In this document: positions 24,655-32,931 of the stretch, one piece after another
Layout: each line of letters begins with the position of its first letter
Numbering within the stretch: the stretch's first letter is position 1
DNA from: Thioalbus denitrificans
GTDB taxonomy: Bacteria; Pseudomonadota; Gammaproteobacteria; DSM-26407
Reading direction: 5' to 3'
DNA length: 64,000 nucleotides
Assembly: GCF_003337735.1 (NCBI RefSeq)
Contig: NZ_QPJY01000010.1
Span: forward strand, 53,035 to 117,034
Position numbers and translations under genes: made by a program
The notes under the pieces: model-generated
Databases searched by the model: none
Told to the model about the DNA's origin: nothing
What the model saw: only the letters and a program-made list of their open reading frames with translations

Positions 24655-25674
24655 ATGTCCGACACCCCGCTGCCCCTCGGCAAGCTGCCCCCCGCACTGC
24701 TCGCCCGACTGCTCGCCCGCACCCCCGCCGACGACCCCCGCATCCTGGTGGGACCGGGCGTGGGGCTGGACTGCGCGGTGGTGGAGATGGGCGATCGGCT
24801 GCTGGTGTGCAAGTCCGACCCGGTCACCTTCGTCACCGACGCCCTCGGCCACTACCTGGTGCAGGTGAACGCCAACGATCTCGCCACCACCGGCGCCGAA
24901 CCGCGCTGGCTGCTGGTCACCCTGCTGCTGCCGGAGGGCCGCGCCGCACCGGCGCAGGCGGAGTCAATCATGGCGCAGGTGGGAGAGGCCTGCCGGGCGC
25001 TGGGGGTGAGCGTGGTGGGCGGTCACACGGAGGTGACCCGCGGACTGGATCACCCGGTGGCGGCGGGCACCCTGCTGGGGGAGGTGGCGCGGGAGCGGCT
25101 GGTCACCCCCCGCGGCGCCCGCCCTGGCGATCGGCTGCTGCTCACCAAGGGGGTGCCCATCGAGGGCGTCTCCATCCTCGCCCGGGAATTCGCCGGGCGG
25201 CTGGCGGAGGCGCTGGAGCCGGCGGAGCTGGCCGCGGCACGGGACTTCCTCCACAGCCCGGGCATCAGCGTCGTGCGCGACGCCCGCACGGCCCTGGCGG
25301 CGGGCACCGTCACCGCCATGCACGACCCCACCGAGGGCGGCGTGCGCGCGGCCCTCTGGGAGCTGGCCGAGGCCAGCGGCCGGCGGCTGCGGGTGGATCC
25401 GGCGGCCATCCCGGTGCCGGCGCTGGCCGGGCGCATCTGCGCCGCCCTCGGCCTCGACCCGCTGGCCACCATCGCCTCGGGCGCGTTGCTGCTCACCACC
25501 CCGGCGGGGGACGCCGCCGCCATCCGCGCGGCCCTGGCGGCGGCGGACATTCCCTGCGCCGAGATCGGTACCGTGGAGGCGGGTCCGCCGGAGGTGGTGG
25601 CCCAGGGTCCGGAAGGAATCGCCCCCTGGCCCGCCCCGCCCCGGGACGAGATCGCCCGGCTGTTCGAGGGCTGA
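24655..25674 (+). CDS. AIR synthase-related protein, HypE-like
   Basis: ATP-binding PurM/HypE/ThiL/SelD superfamily member, 339 aa. The N-terminal half has GPGVGLDCAVVEMGDRLLVC and the NANDLATTGAEPRW motif. The ATP-related VVGGHTEVT follows, and the C-terminal half has LTKGVPIEGV and MHDPTEGGVRAALWE. Real HypE ends in a Cys that carries the thiocarbamate; this protein ends IARLFEG and has no C-terminal Cys, and no hydrogenase genes are near. It therefore belongs to the large class of HypE-like proteins of unknown role found outside hydrogenase clusters. It starts 60 bp after the RpiR gene on the same strand. Confidence 0.85.
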   Translation: MSDTPLPLGKLPPALLARLLARTPADDPRILVGPGVGLDCAVVEMGDRLLVCKSDPVTFVTDALGHYLVQVNANDLATTGAEPRWLLVTLLLPEGRAAPAQAESIMAQVGEACRALGVSVVGGHTEVTRGLDHPVAAGTLLGEVARERLVTPRGARPGDRLLLTKGVPIEGVSILAREFAGRLAEALEPAELAAARDFLHSPGISVVRDARTALAAGTVTAMHDPTEGGVRAALWELAEASGRRLRVDPAAIPVPALAGRICAALGLDPLATIASGALLLTTPAGDAAAIRAALAAADIPCAEIGTVEAGPPEVVAQGPEGIAPWPAPPRDEIARLFEG

Positions 25675-25706
25675 TCACGGCCCGTACACCTGCCGCACCG
25701 GCTACT

Positions 25707-25727
25707 GGAAACCGGAAACCGGAAACC
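25707..25727. repeat. 7-bp tandem repeat (GGAAACC) x3
   Basis: Three perfect copies of GGAAACC in the 66-bp gap between two convergent genes. Short, but it shares the 7-bp period with arrays at 17.0, 28.6, 51.6 and 63.9 kb. Confidence 0.8.
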
Positions 25728-25740
25728 GGTGACAGGCGCC

Positions 25741-26979
25741 TCAAAGAAACACGAACGGCAGCTCCCGCCGCGCCCCGTAGCCCGGTGCGGCCAGCCGCGC
25801 CGCCTCCGCCTCCCGCCGGGCCGCCCGCAGGGGCGCCTCGATGCGCCGGTCGGCGACGCGGTAGCGCGGCTCCAGGTCGATGTCCGCCAGCCCGGGACAG
25901 GGCGCGGCGAACACCTCCCGGTAGAGCCCGGTCATCATGCCATGGCGGCTCGCCATGAGCAGGTTGGTGGCCCCCTTGATGGACGCCACGTCCTCCTCGC
26001 CGTGCACCAGCAGGCTGGTGACCAGCATCACCGCCACGGCGTGCAGCACGTCGCCCTCCACGTGGGCGATGAAGACCGAGAGGTGCTCGCGGGTCAGCGG
26101 CACCTGAGCGCGCCAGGCCCAGCGCACCATCCCCCGCAGCAGCAGGCTGAAGAACTCCGGCACCCCCCATTCCATGCCCAACCCCACCGAGGCCAGGGCC
26201 TCGAGGCGGGTGAAGGCGGGATCGCCCGCCACCAGCCGCTGGGTGAGGACATTGTCGGCCACCTCCGGGAGCAGTGGCACGTCCTGCGCCGCGAAGGGCA
26301 CCCCGAGGCCGTCGAACAGGCGCCGGTAGAGGGCCATGTGGGTGACCGAGTCGAGCACTCCGCGCAGGTCGGCGAAGTCCTCGGGGTGGGCGCTGCTCAC
26401 CCCGTACTCGTCGGCCAGCAGCTGGGCCAGCACCGTCTGCACCAGCTCCGAGACCCGCTCGTTGAGCACGCCGTAGGGCAGCGGCATGAGGCCGTGGAAC
26501 CGCCCCAGCGCCAAGGCCACGCACTGGCGGGTGTTCTTCACCTGGTTGAAGTAGTGCAGGGCGAAGCGCAGGAACTCGTCGCGGCTGAACGCCCCCTCGG
26601 CGAAGCGCAGGAAGAAGGGGTGGCGCCAGACCGGGTGCTCCATGACGTGGGCGTGCAGCTCCCGGAACAGTTCATGGAGCCGCGCGCCGTCGAACAGCAG
26701 CGCCCGGGGAAAGGCGCTGCCCGGATCGGCCGCGGCCACGGAGCGCAGCCCCTCGAGCAGGCCGCGCAGGGGGTTGCCCGGCGCATCGAGCTGGCCGATG
26801 ATGCGGGCGAAGTCGGCCGCCTGGCCGGTCTTGAACCGCTCCAGCAGCGCCAGGGGCTCCAGCTCGGGCAGGTCGGGGAAGGGATGCACGCCGGGCAGCA
26901 GGCGCAGGGCGCCGTCGGGCTGCTGTTCCAGCAGGTCGGTGAGCCGGTGGGGAAGAGAGCGGTTCGCGGACTGGGTCAT
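25741..26979 (-). CDS. Iron-containing redox enzyme family protein (haem-oxygenase/TenA-like fold)
   Basis: A 412-residue protein. The middle and C-terminal part (about 125-390) looks like the Haem_oxygenase_2 / PqqC-TenA-like helical fold: VMEHPVWRHPFFLRFAEG, LRFALHYFNQVKNTRQ, LLADEYGVSS and VEGDVLHAVAV hold the repeated Glu/His positions expected of a diiron or cofactor site. The first ~120 residues (a Leu/Pro-rich region) match nothing I recognise. Start 26979 (MTQSANRSLPH) is the best ATG, although its ribosome site is weak. It stands alone, convergent with the HypE-like gene and divergent from the dehydrogenase gene. The reaction is unknown. Confidence 0.7.
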   Translation of the reverse strand: MTQSANRSLPHRLTDLLEQQPDGALRLLPGVHPFPDLPELEPLALLERFKTGQAADFARIIGQLDAPGNPLRGLLEGLRSVAAADPGSAFPRALLFDGARLHELFRELHAHVMEHPVWRHPFFLRFAEGAFSRDEFLRFALHYFNQVKNTRQCVALALGRFHGLMPLPYGVLNERVSELVQTVLAQLLADEYGVSSAHPEDFADLRGVLDSVTHMALYRRLFDGLGVPFAAQDVPLLPEVADNVLTQRLVAGDPAFTRLEALASVGLGMEWGVPEFFSLLLRGMVRWAWRAQVPLTREHLSVFIAHVEGDVLHAVAVMLVTSLLVHGEEDVASIKGATNLLMASRHGMMTGLYREVFAAPCPGLADIDLEPRYRVADRRIEAPLRAARREAEAARLAAPGYGARRELPFVFL

Positions 26980-27107
26980 GCTAGTCTTGTGGGCTGGCCC
27001 TGGAGGCAATTCAGCAAATCCTTATGTTACTGTCGGCAGCCGGCGAACAAAACGCCACCGATTGCGCGGCCATTCCCCGCCCGCGCCCCGGGAACTAGGA
27101 GGACGAG

Positions 27108-27980
27108 ATGAACATCGCGCTGCTGGGCACCGGCCTCATGGGCCAGCCGCTGGGCGCCCGCCTGCTGGCCGCCGGTCACAGCCTGTGGGCCTGGAACCGC
27201 ACTCCCGGCCGCGCCGCCGGGCTGGTGGAGCTCGGGGCGGGCCTGGCCCGGGACCCGGTGGAGGCCCTGCGCCACGCCGAGGCGGTGGTGCTGATGCTGG
27301 CCGACGCGGCGGCCATCGGGACCACCCTGCTCACCGCCGCCGCCCGGACGGAGCTGCGGGACCGGCTGGTGGTGCAGATGGGCACCATCGCCCCCGCCGA
27401 GAGCCGCGCCATCGGGGCGGTGGTGGAGGAGGCCGGCGGCACCTACCTGGAGGCGCCGGTGCTGGGCAGCATTCCCGAGGCCCGCGACGGCACGCTCCTG
27501 GTCATGGCGGGCGGCTCGCCCGCGGCGCTGGAGCGCGCCGCTCCGCTGCTGCGCTGCTTCGGCGCCGATCCGATCCACGTGGGCCCGGTGGGCCAGGCCG
27601 CGGCGCTGAAGCTGGCCCTGAACCAGCTCATCGGCGCGCTCACCTCCGGCTTCGCCCTGAGCCTGGGGCTGGTGCAGCGCGAAGGCGTCCCGGTGGAGAC
27701 CTTCATGACGGTGCTGCGCCAGAGCGCCCTCTACGCCCCCACCTTCGACAAGAAACTGGAGCGGATGCTCGGCGACGACTACGCCAACCCCAACTTCCCG
27801 GTGAAGCACCTGCTCAAGGACCTGCGCCTGTTCGCCGCGGCGGCCCGGGCACAGGGCCTCGACCCGGCCCTGGCGGAACTGGTGGGCGGGGTGCTGGAAC
27901 GGGCGCAGGCGGAGGGGCTGGGGGATCAGGACTACTCGGCCCTGTTCTACGCCCTGCGCGGCCCGCGGCCGGGAACCTGA
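27108..27980 (+). CDS. 3-hydroxyisobutyrate dehydrogenase-family NAD(P)-dependent oxidoreductase
   Basis: Beta-hydroxyacid dehydrogenase family, 290 aa. The Rossmann motif is [18 protein letters not shown] at residues 6-23. The substrate-binding region holds an [16 protein letters not shown] segment in place of the usual DAPVSGG. The catalytic Lys is in [13 protein letters not shown] with the Asn four residues on. The C-terminal all-alpha domain ends near 290. AACTAGGAGGACGAG gives a clear ribosome site. The divergence at the GSGG-type substrate loop argues for the glyoxylate/succinic-semialdehyde reductase-like or uncharacterised side of the family. Substrate undetermined. Confidence 0.85.
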   Translation: MNIALLGTGLMGQPLGARLLAAGHSLWAWNRTPGRAAGLVELGAGLARDPVEALRHAEAVVLMLADAAAIGTTLLTAAARTELRDRLVVQMGTIAPAESRAIGAVVEEAGGTYLEAPVLGSIPEARDGTLLVMAGGSPAALERAAPLLRCFGADPIHVGPVGQAAALKLALNQLIGALTSGFALSLGLVQREGVPVETFMTVLRQSALYAPTFDKKLERMLGDDYANPNFPVKHLLKDLRLFAAAARAQGLDPALAELVGGVLERAQAEGLGDQDYSALFYALRGPRPGT

Positions 27981-28062
27981 GCCGGCGCCGCCGGTCTCAA
28001 CCACACTGCCGGAGAGCCGGCGCGGAACCGCCCGGGACATTCACTTCACTTTACGGATATCC

Positions 28063-28551
28063 ATGGAACGCTTCATCGAAAACACGCTCTACGCCAGCCG
28101 CTGGCTGCTGGCCCCCATCTACCTGGGACTGAGCCTGGCGCTGCTGGCGCTCGGCATCAAGTTCTTCCAGGAGCTCGTCCACCTCCTGCCCCACGTCTTC
28201 GACACGCCGGAGACGGACCTGGTGCTCACCGTGCTGGCGCTCATCGACATGACCCTGGTGGGCAGCCTGCTGGTGATGGTGATGTTCAGCGGCTACGAGA
28301 ATTTCGTCTCGCGCCTGGATCTCGAGGAGAGCAGCCACAAGCTCGAGTGGCTGGGCAAGCTCGACGCCGGCAGCCTGAAGCTGAAGGTGGCCGCCTCCAT
28401 CGTGGCCATCTCCTCCATCCACCTGCTGCGCGCCTTCATGAACGCCCAGCACATCCCCAACGACAAGCTGCTCTGGTATGTCATCATCCACCTCACCTTC
28501 GTGGCCTCGGCGGTGTTCATGGGCCTGCTGGACAGGATGACGAAGCATTGA
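28063..28551 (+). CDS. UPF0114 (YqhA-like) membrane protein
   Basis: Inner-membrane protein of 162 aa, family UPF0114, with four predicted helices: [19 protein letters not shown] (about 14-32), a second around 50-75 ([20 protein letters not shown]), a third near 107-125 and a fourth near 137-155. Conserved family segments are YENFVSRLD and [18 protein letters not shown]. The function is unknown. The stop is followed within 3 bp by an 11-copy heptamer array, so the 3' end of the mRNA would carry it. Confidence 0.9.
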   Translation: MERFIENTLYASRWLLAPIYLGLSLALLALGIKFFQELVHLLPHVFDTPETDLVLTVLALIDMTLVGSLLVMVMFSGYENFVSRLDLEESSHKLEWLGKLDAGSLKLKVAASIVAISSIHLLRAFMNAQHIPNDKLLWYVIIHLTFVASAVFMGLLDRMTKH

Positions 28552-28553
28552 GC

Positions 28554-28630
28554 GATGGGTGATGGGTGATGGGTGATGGGTGATGGGTGATGGGTGATGG
28601 GTGATGGGTGATGGGTGATGGGTGATGGGT
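28554..28630. repeat. 7-bp tandem array (GATGGGT) x11, G-quadruplex pattern
   Basis: Eleven perfect copies of GATGGGT, that is GGG tracts separated by TGAT, immediately after the YqhA-like stop. The complement is the CATCACC heptamer of the 17.0 kb array. Degenerate complementary copies (CATCACG CATCACT CATCACC) follow at about 28648-28668 after CTTTTC, so the array can also form a hairpin. The gap 28552-28839 holds only repeats. Confidence 0.95.
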
Positions 28631-28674
28631 ATGATGATGTCTTTTCTCATCACGCATCACTCATCACCGTGAAT

Positions 28675-28719
28675 GCGTGAAGGCGTGAAGGCGTGAAGGC
28701 GTGAATGCGTGAATGCGTA
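28675..28719. repeat. 8-bp tandem array (GCGTGAAK) x5
   Basis: Three GCGTGAAG and two GCGTGAAT copies plus a partial one, joined to the preceding heptamer region by CACCGTGAAT. It is the same octamer as at 16.93 kb and, inverted, 57.35 kb. Confidence 0.9.
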
Positions 28720-28813
28720 GGGCCGGATTCATCCGGCCGGGCAGGGCGCAACGCTCATCACCAATGCGTAGGGCCGGATTCATCCGGCCGGGCAGGGCGC
28801 AACGCTCATCACC
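28712..28813. repeat. Perfect 51-bp tandem duplication carrying a GGCCGGAT-ATCCGGCC palindrome
   Basis: Two identical 51-bp units (28712-28762 and 28763-28813). Each holds GTAGGGCCGGATTCATCCGG (a palindrome starting at 28717 and 28768) and ends CTCATCACC; the start of a third unit follows. The palindrome is the REP-like sequence also seen at 50.84 and 63.3 kb. Confidence 0.95.
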
Positions 28814-28839
28814 ATGCGTGCGACGACAGGAGAGAGCCC

Positions 28840-29205
28840 ATGAAGACCAGCCTGCTGCTGGTGGCGCACGGCAGCCGCCGCGCCGCCTCCAACGACGAGG
28901 TGCGCCGACTCACCGAGGCCCTGGCCGAGCGGGCCGGCGAGCGTTACCACGGGGTCAGCTGCGCCTTCCTGGAGCTGGCCGAGCCCTCCATCCCGGACGG
29001 CGTGCGCGCCTGCCTCGACGCCGGCGCCGGGGAGGTGGTGGTCCTGCCCTTCTTCCTCTCCGCCGGCCGCCACGTGGCCGAGGACATCCCCGGCGAGGTG
29101 GAGAAGGTGCGCGCGGAGCGGCCCGAGGCCCGCATCCGCATCGCCCCCTACCTGGGCGCCGCCGACGCTATCCCGGCCCTGCTGCTGGAGCTGGCCGGGC
29201 ACTAG
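28840..29205 (+). CDS. CbiX/SirB-type sirohydrochlorin chelatase-like protein
   Basis: Small class II chelatase domain, 121 aa, the size of the single-domain CbiX-short proteins that act as homodimers. The N-terminal LLLVAHGSRRAASN gives the first metal-ligand His (about residue 10), and PFFLSAGRHVAEDIP gives the second. It would insert Co or Fe into sirohydrochlorin, for cobalamin or siroheme, or act on a related tetrapyrrole such as in nickel-cofactor assembly. AGGAGAG precedes ATG 28840. An upstream frame extension runs through the 51-bp repeats and is rejected. No other cobalamin or siroheme genes are in the window. Confidence 0.85.
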   Translation: MKTSLLLVAHGSRRAASNDEVRRLTEALAERAGERYHGVSCAFLELAEPSIPDGVRACLDAGAGEVVVLPFFLSAGRHVAEDIPGEVEKVRAERPEARIRIAPYLGAADAIPALLLELAGH

Positions 29206-29249
29206 TGCGGGCGGCGGCACGGGCCCCGGGCGGCCATCCGCCGCCAGCC

Positions 29250-29258
29250 TGATATACT
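29250..29258 (+). promoter_or_regulatory. Extended -10 promoter for the NYN gene
   Basis: TGATATACT fits an extended -10 (TGnTATAMT), 43 bp before the NYN start codon. No good -35 is seen, which is usual for extended -10 promoters. It would drive the NYN-mla genes. Confidence 0.5.
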
Positions 29259-29301
29259 CCGGGGAACCGGGCCGTTCCGTGCCCGCTTTCCGGGAGCGTC
29301 C

Positions 29302-30078
29302 ATGTCCTCCGAAGAACCTCTCATCGCCGTTTTCGTCGACTACGAGAACCTCGCCATCGGCGTGCGCGACATGAACAGCGGCGAGTTCCAGATCGAGCTG
29401 GTGCTCAAGCGTCTGCTGGAGAAGGGCCGCATCGTCTTCAAGCGCGCCTACTGCGACTGGAGCCACTACCGCTCGGCGGTACGGGAATTCCATCTGCAGG
29501 GCATCGAGCTCATCGACATCCCCCAGAGCAAGGTGAGCGGCAAGAACAGCGCCGACATCCGCATGGTGGTGGACGCCATCGATCTCTGCTATGCCAAGCA
29601 GCACATCGACATGTTCGCCCTGCTCTCCGGCGACAGCGACTTCTCCCCCCTGGTCTCCAAGCTCAAGGAGAACGACAAGCGGGTGCTCGGCTGCGGCGTG
29701 AAGAGCTCCACCTCGGATCTGCTCATCAGCAACTGCGACGAGTTCATCTACTACGACGACCTGATCCGCGAGACCCAGAAGCCGAAACCGAGCCAGCGCC
29801 GCAAGCGCGGCTCCAAGGCGCCTCCCGCCGACGCCAAGCAGCAGGAGTCCCTGGACCGGCTGATGGAGATCATCCACTCCCTCGAGCGCGACTACGATCC
29901 CCTCTGGGGCTCGCTGGTGAAGCAGACCATCCGCCGCGTCTACCCCGGCTTCAACGAGTCCTACTACGGCTACCGCAGCTTCGCCGAGCTGCTGAAGGCG
30001 GCCCAGGCCGAGGGGCTCATCGAGCTGGAGTACGACGAACAGCGCGGCAACTACGAGGTCCGCACCAAGGGGGACTGA
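29302..30078 (+). CDS. NYN-domain (PIN-like) protein with C-terminal LOTUS/OST-HTH domain
   Basis: Putative RNA-cleaving protein, 258 aa. The NYN/LabA domain (about 7-150) keeps the acidic positions: Asp in VFVDYENLAIG, Asp in SADIRMVVDAI and the pair in LSGDSDFSPLV. A charged linker (about 155-185, KPKPSQRRKRGSK) leads to an OST-HTH/LOTUS winged helix (about 187-255; DPLWGSLVKQTIRRVYPGF and YRSFAELLKAAQAEGL). LOTUS domains bind RNA (G-rich or G-quadruplex RNA in some eukaryotic proteins). Only 6 bp separate its stop from the MlaE gene, so it probably shares the mla transcript. Bacterial targets are unknown. Confidence 0.88.
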   Translation: MSSEEPLIAVFVDYENLAIGVRDMNSGEFQIELVLKRLLEKGRIVFKRAYCDWSHYRSAVREFHLQGIELIDIPQSKVSGKNSADIRMVVDAIDLCYAKQHIDMFALLSGDSDFSPLVSKLKENDKRVLGCGVKSSTSDLLISNCDEFIYYDDLIRETQKPKPSQRRKRGSKAPPADAKQQESLDRLMEIIHSLERDYDPLWGSLVKQTIRRVYPGFNESYYGYRSFAELLKAAQAEGLIELEYDEQRGNYEVRTKGD

Positions 30079-30084
30079 GCGCCC

Positions 30085-31215
30085 GTGAACAGCGCCCTCC
30101 CGCCGCCCGGCGACATCGAGAGCGGTCCCGAAGCGGGAACCTTCCGGCTCACCGGCGCCTGGACCACCGCCCACCTGGAGCGGCTGCGGCTGCGGCTGGA
30201 CCGCAGCCCGTGGCCGGCCGCCGGCATGGTCCGGCTGCAGGCCGGGGCGCTGGACGCCCTGGACACGGGCGGGGCCTGGCTGCTGCAGGGCCTGCTGGGA
30301 GAGCTGCGGGGCCGCGGCCTGGAGCCCCGGCTCGACGGCCTGCGCGGGGAGTTCTCCGCGCTGCTGGAGCTGGTACGGGAGCGGCTCGGCGAAGCGGCCC
30401 CCGCCGCCCCGCCGCCCCGCGAGGGGACATTGGCCTGGCTCGGCCGCGAGGCCTGGCGCCGGGCCGAGGAGGGCCTGGCCCTGCTCGCCTTCTTCGGCGA
30501 GACGGTGGTGGCGCTGGGCCGCAACCTCCGCCACCCGGGCCGCATCCGCCGCCACGCCCTGCTGGAGAACCTGCAGAGCGCCGGGGTCAACGCCCTGCCC
30601 ATCCTCGCGCTGCTCTCCTTCCTCATCGGTGTGGTCATCGCCTACCAGGGCGGGGTGCAGCTGAAGACCTACGGGGCCAATATCTTCATCGTGGAGCTGG
30701 TCACCATCACCATGCTGCGCGAGCTGGCCCCGCTGATGGCGGCCATCATCGTGGCCGGGCGCACCGGTTCCGCCTTCACCGCGCAGATCGGCACCATGCA
30801 GGTGACCGAGGAGATCGACGCCCTGCGCACCATCGGCATCGCCCCCATGGACCTGCTGGTGCTGCCCAAGCTGTTCGGGCTGGTGCTGGCGCTGCCCCTG
30901 CTCACGGTCTTCGCCGACACCTTCGGCGTCCTGGGCGGCATGACCATGGCCGCCCTGATGCTGGACGTGAGCTTCGGCGACTTCCTCGACCGCATCCCCC
31001 AGGCGGTGTCGGCCACCTCGTTCCTGATCGGCGTGGGCAAGGCGCCCGTGTTCGCCGCCATCATCGCCCTGGTGGGCTGCTACCAGGGGTTCCGGGTCAG
31101 CGGCGGGGCCGACAGCGTGGGCCGCCAGACCACCAAGAGCGTGGTGCAGTCCATCTTCCTGGTGATCATCGCCGATGCCGTCTTCTCCATCCTCTACAGC
31201 TGGCTGGGGATCTGA
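30085..31215 (+). CDS. mlaE: MCE-system permease MlaE with fused N-terminal STAS domain
   Basis: Permease of 376 aa. The first ~115 residues are STAS-like (FRLTGAWTTAHLERLRL; LDALDTGGAWLLQGLL), the role played by separate MlaB in E. coli. The MlaE domain (about 150-375) has ELAPLMAAIIVAGRTGSAF, the family hallmark, and AQIGTMQVTEEIDAL. It takes part in phospholipid transport between inner and outer membranes. The GTG start lies 6 bp after the NYN stop. The ATPase gene starts 2 bp after its stop. Confidence 0.92.
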   Translation: MNSALPPPGDIESGPEAGTFRLTGAWTTAHLERLRLRLDRSPWPAAGMVRLQAGALDALDTGGAWLLQGLLGELRGRGLEPRLDGLRGEFSALLELVRERLGEAAPAAPPPREGTLAWLGREAWRRAEEGLALLAFFGETVVALGRNLRHPGRIRRHALLENLQSAGVNALPILALLSFLIGVVIAYQGGVQLKTYGANIFIVELVTITMLRELAPLMAAIIVAGRTGSAFTAQIGTMQVTEEIDALRTIGIAPMDLLVLPKLFGLVLALPLLTVFADTFGVLGGMTMAALMLDVSFGDFLDRIPQAVSATSFLIGVGKAPVFAAIIALVGCYQGFRVSGGADSVGRQTTKSVVQSIFLVIIADAVFSILYSWLGI

Positions 31216-31217
31216 GC

Positions 31218-31997
31218 ATGGCCGCGGACACCGTCATCGAGGTCGAGGGGCTGCGCACCTGCTTCGGCGAGACCTGCATCCACGACGGGGTGAACCTCTC
31301 GGTACGGCGTGGTGAAGTACTGGGAATCGTGGGCGGCAGCGGCACCGGCAAGTCGGTCCTGCTGCGGGAGATCATCATGCTGCACGAACCCACCGCCGGC
31401 ACCATCCGCCTGTTCGGAGAGGAGACCGGGGACCTCGACGAGGCCGCCGCCGATCGCCTGCGCCGGCGCATGGGGGTGATGTTCCAGCAGGGGGCCCTGT
31501 TCAGCTCGCTCACGGTGCTGGAGAACGTGATGGTCCCGCTCCGGGAGCAGCTGCGGCTGCCGCCGGCACTGATGGAGTCGGTGGCCGCGCTCAAGATCGC
31601 CCTCGCCGGACTGCCCGCCGACGCCGGCCCGAAGTTCCCCCGCCAGCTCTCCGGTGGCATGCTCAAGCGGGCCGCGGTGGCGCGGGCGCTGGCCCTGGAC
31701 CCGGAACTGCTGTTCCTGGACGAGCCCAGCGCGGGGCTGGATCCGGTTTCCGCCAACGCCCTGGACGAGCTCATCCTGCAGCTGCGCGACTCCCTGGGGC
31801 TGACGGTGGTGATGGTGACCCACGATCTCGACTCCCTGTGGCGGGTCTCCGACCGGGTCGCCTTCCTGGGGGAGAAAAAGGTCATCGGACTGGGTAGCAT
31901 GGAGGCACTGAGCCGCTCTGAGCATCCGCTCATCAGCACCTACTTCCAGGGACCGCGGGGCCGGGCAGCCAAGGAGCACGCATGGGCGGGAAGGTAA
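31218..31997 (+). CDS. mlaF: MCE-system ATPase MlaF
   Basis: ABC ATPase of 259 aa. Walker A GGSGTGKSVLL, Q-loop MFQQGALFSSL, signature LSGGMLKRAAVARAL, Walker B LLFLDEPSAGLDP, switch His in MVTHDLDSLW. FQQGALF and SGGM-KR are specific to the MlaF/TtgA-type MCE ATPases. It overlaps mlaD by 16 bp. Confidence 0.95.
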   Translation: MAADTVIEVEGLRTCFGETCIHDGVNLSVRRGEVLGIVGGSGTGKSVLLREIIMLHEPTAGTIRLFGEETGDLDEAAADRLRRRMGVMFQQGALFSSLTVLENVMVPLREQLRLPPALMESVAALKIALAGLPADAGPKFPRQLSGGMLKRAAVARALALDPELLFLDEPSAGLDPVSANALDELILQLRDSLGLTVVMVTHDLDSLWRVSDRVAFLGEKKVIGLGSMEALSRSEHPLISTYFQGPRGRAAKEHAWAGR

Positions 31998-32926
31998 ACT
32001 ACACGCTGGTGGGGCTGTTCGTCCTGCTGCTCGGCACCGGGTTCATCGCCACGGTGCTGTGGCTCACCGCGCGCACCGGCGCGGCGGAGTACGACACCTA
32101 CGTCGCCTACTTCTCCGAGTCGGTCTCCGGCCTCAACCCCAAGGCGTCGGTCAAGTACCGCGGCGTGGAGGTGGGGCGCGTGGACCGGATCGCGCTGGAC
32201 CGGGACAACCCCGAGCGGGTGCAGCTGCTGCTGGCGATCGAGCGGGGCACCCCGGTGAAGGAGGACACGGTGGCGATCCTCTCCACCCAGGGCATCACCG
32301 GGCTCGCCTATGTGGAGCTCACCGGCGGCAGCCGCGAGGCCCCCATGCTGGCCGCCGCCCCGGGGGCGCCCTGGCCCGAGATCAAGACCGGCCCCTCGCT
32401 GCTGGTGCGCCTGGACACGGCGGTGACCACGGCGCTGACCCAGCTCAGCGAGGTGGCCCAGAGCTTCGACCAGATCAGCGAACGGCTGCTGGCCCTGCTG
32501 GATGCCGACAACCAGCGCGCCATCGCCGGCACGCTGGCCAACGTGGAGTCCATCACCGGCGGCCTCGCCGGGCGCATGGACGAGCTCGGCCGCGGCCTGG
32601 AGGAGCTGAAGGTGGTGCTGGAGAATACCGCCAGGGCCAGTGCCGGGCTGCCCGAGGTCATGCGCCAGGCCCAGGCCGGCATCGAGACGGTCAAGGCCAG
32701 CGCGGCGAGCATCGACCGCCTCGCCCGCGACCTCGACGGGGTGGTGGTGGAGGGCGGTGCGGAGATGAACCGGCTCACCCGGGAGACCCTCGCCCCGCTC
32801 GGCCCCCTGCTGGCCGAGCTGCAACGCCTGGTGGGCGCCCTCAACCGCTTCACCCAGGACCTGGAAGACAAACCCAACCTGCTGCTGCTCGGCCGTCCCG
32901 CCCCGGCGCCCGGGCCCGGGGAGTGA
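31982..32926 (+). CDS. mlaD: MCE-domain protein MlaD
   Basis: Membrane-anchored MCE protein, 314 aa. An N-terminal helix (about 7-28) and an MCE domain (about 38-118, with FSESVSGLNPKASVKYRGVEVGRVD and the ILSTQGITGLAYVELTGGS segment) are followed by a long helical, coiled-coil-prone tail (about 150-300). The tail makes it longer than E. coli MlaD (183 aa) and closer to MCE proteins whose hexamers form a lipid-conducting tube. ATG 31982 lies within the mlaF 3' end. Confidence 0.93.
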   Translation: MGGKVNYTLVGLFVLLLGTGFIATVLWLTARTGAAEYDTYVAYFSESVSGLNPKASVKYRGVEVGRVDRIALDRDNPERVQLLLAIERGTPVKEDTVAILSTQGITGLAYVELTGGSREAPMLAAAPGAPWPEIKTGPSLLVRLDTAVTTALTQLSEVAQSFDQISERLLALLDADNQRAIAGTLANVESITGGLAGRMDELGRGLEELKVVLENTARASAGLPEVMRQAQAGIETVKASAASIDRLARDLDGVVVEGGAEMNRLTRETLAPLGPLLAELQRLVGALNRFTQDLEDKPNLLLLGRPAPAPGPGE

Positions 32927-32931
32927 TCGCC

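Noticed and set aside
24655..25674. Selenide,water dikinase (SelD) or true HypE
   Set aside because: No N-terminal Cys/Sec loop of SelD, no C-terminal Cys of HypE, and no selenium or hydrogenase genes nearby.
28705..28839. N-terminal extension of the CbiX-like protein through the 51-bp repeats
   Set aside because: The extension would be a duplicated CVGPDSSGRAG-type peptide encoded by a recent repeat; the family starts at MKTSLLLVAHGS with a good ribosome site.
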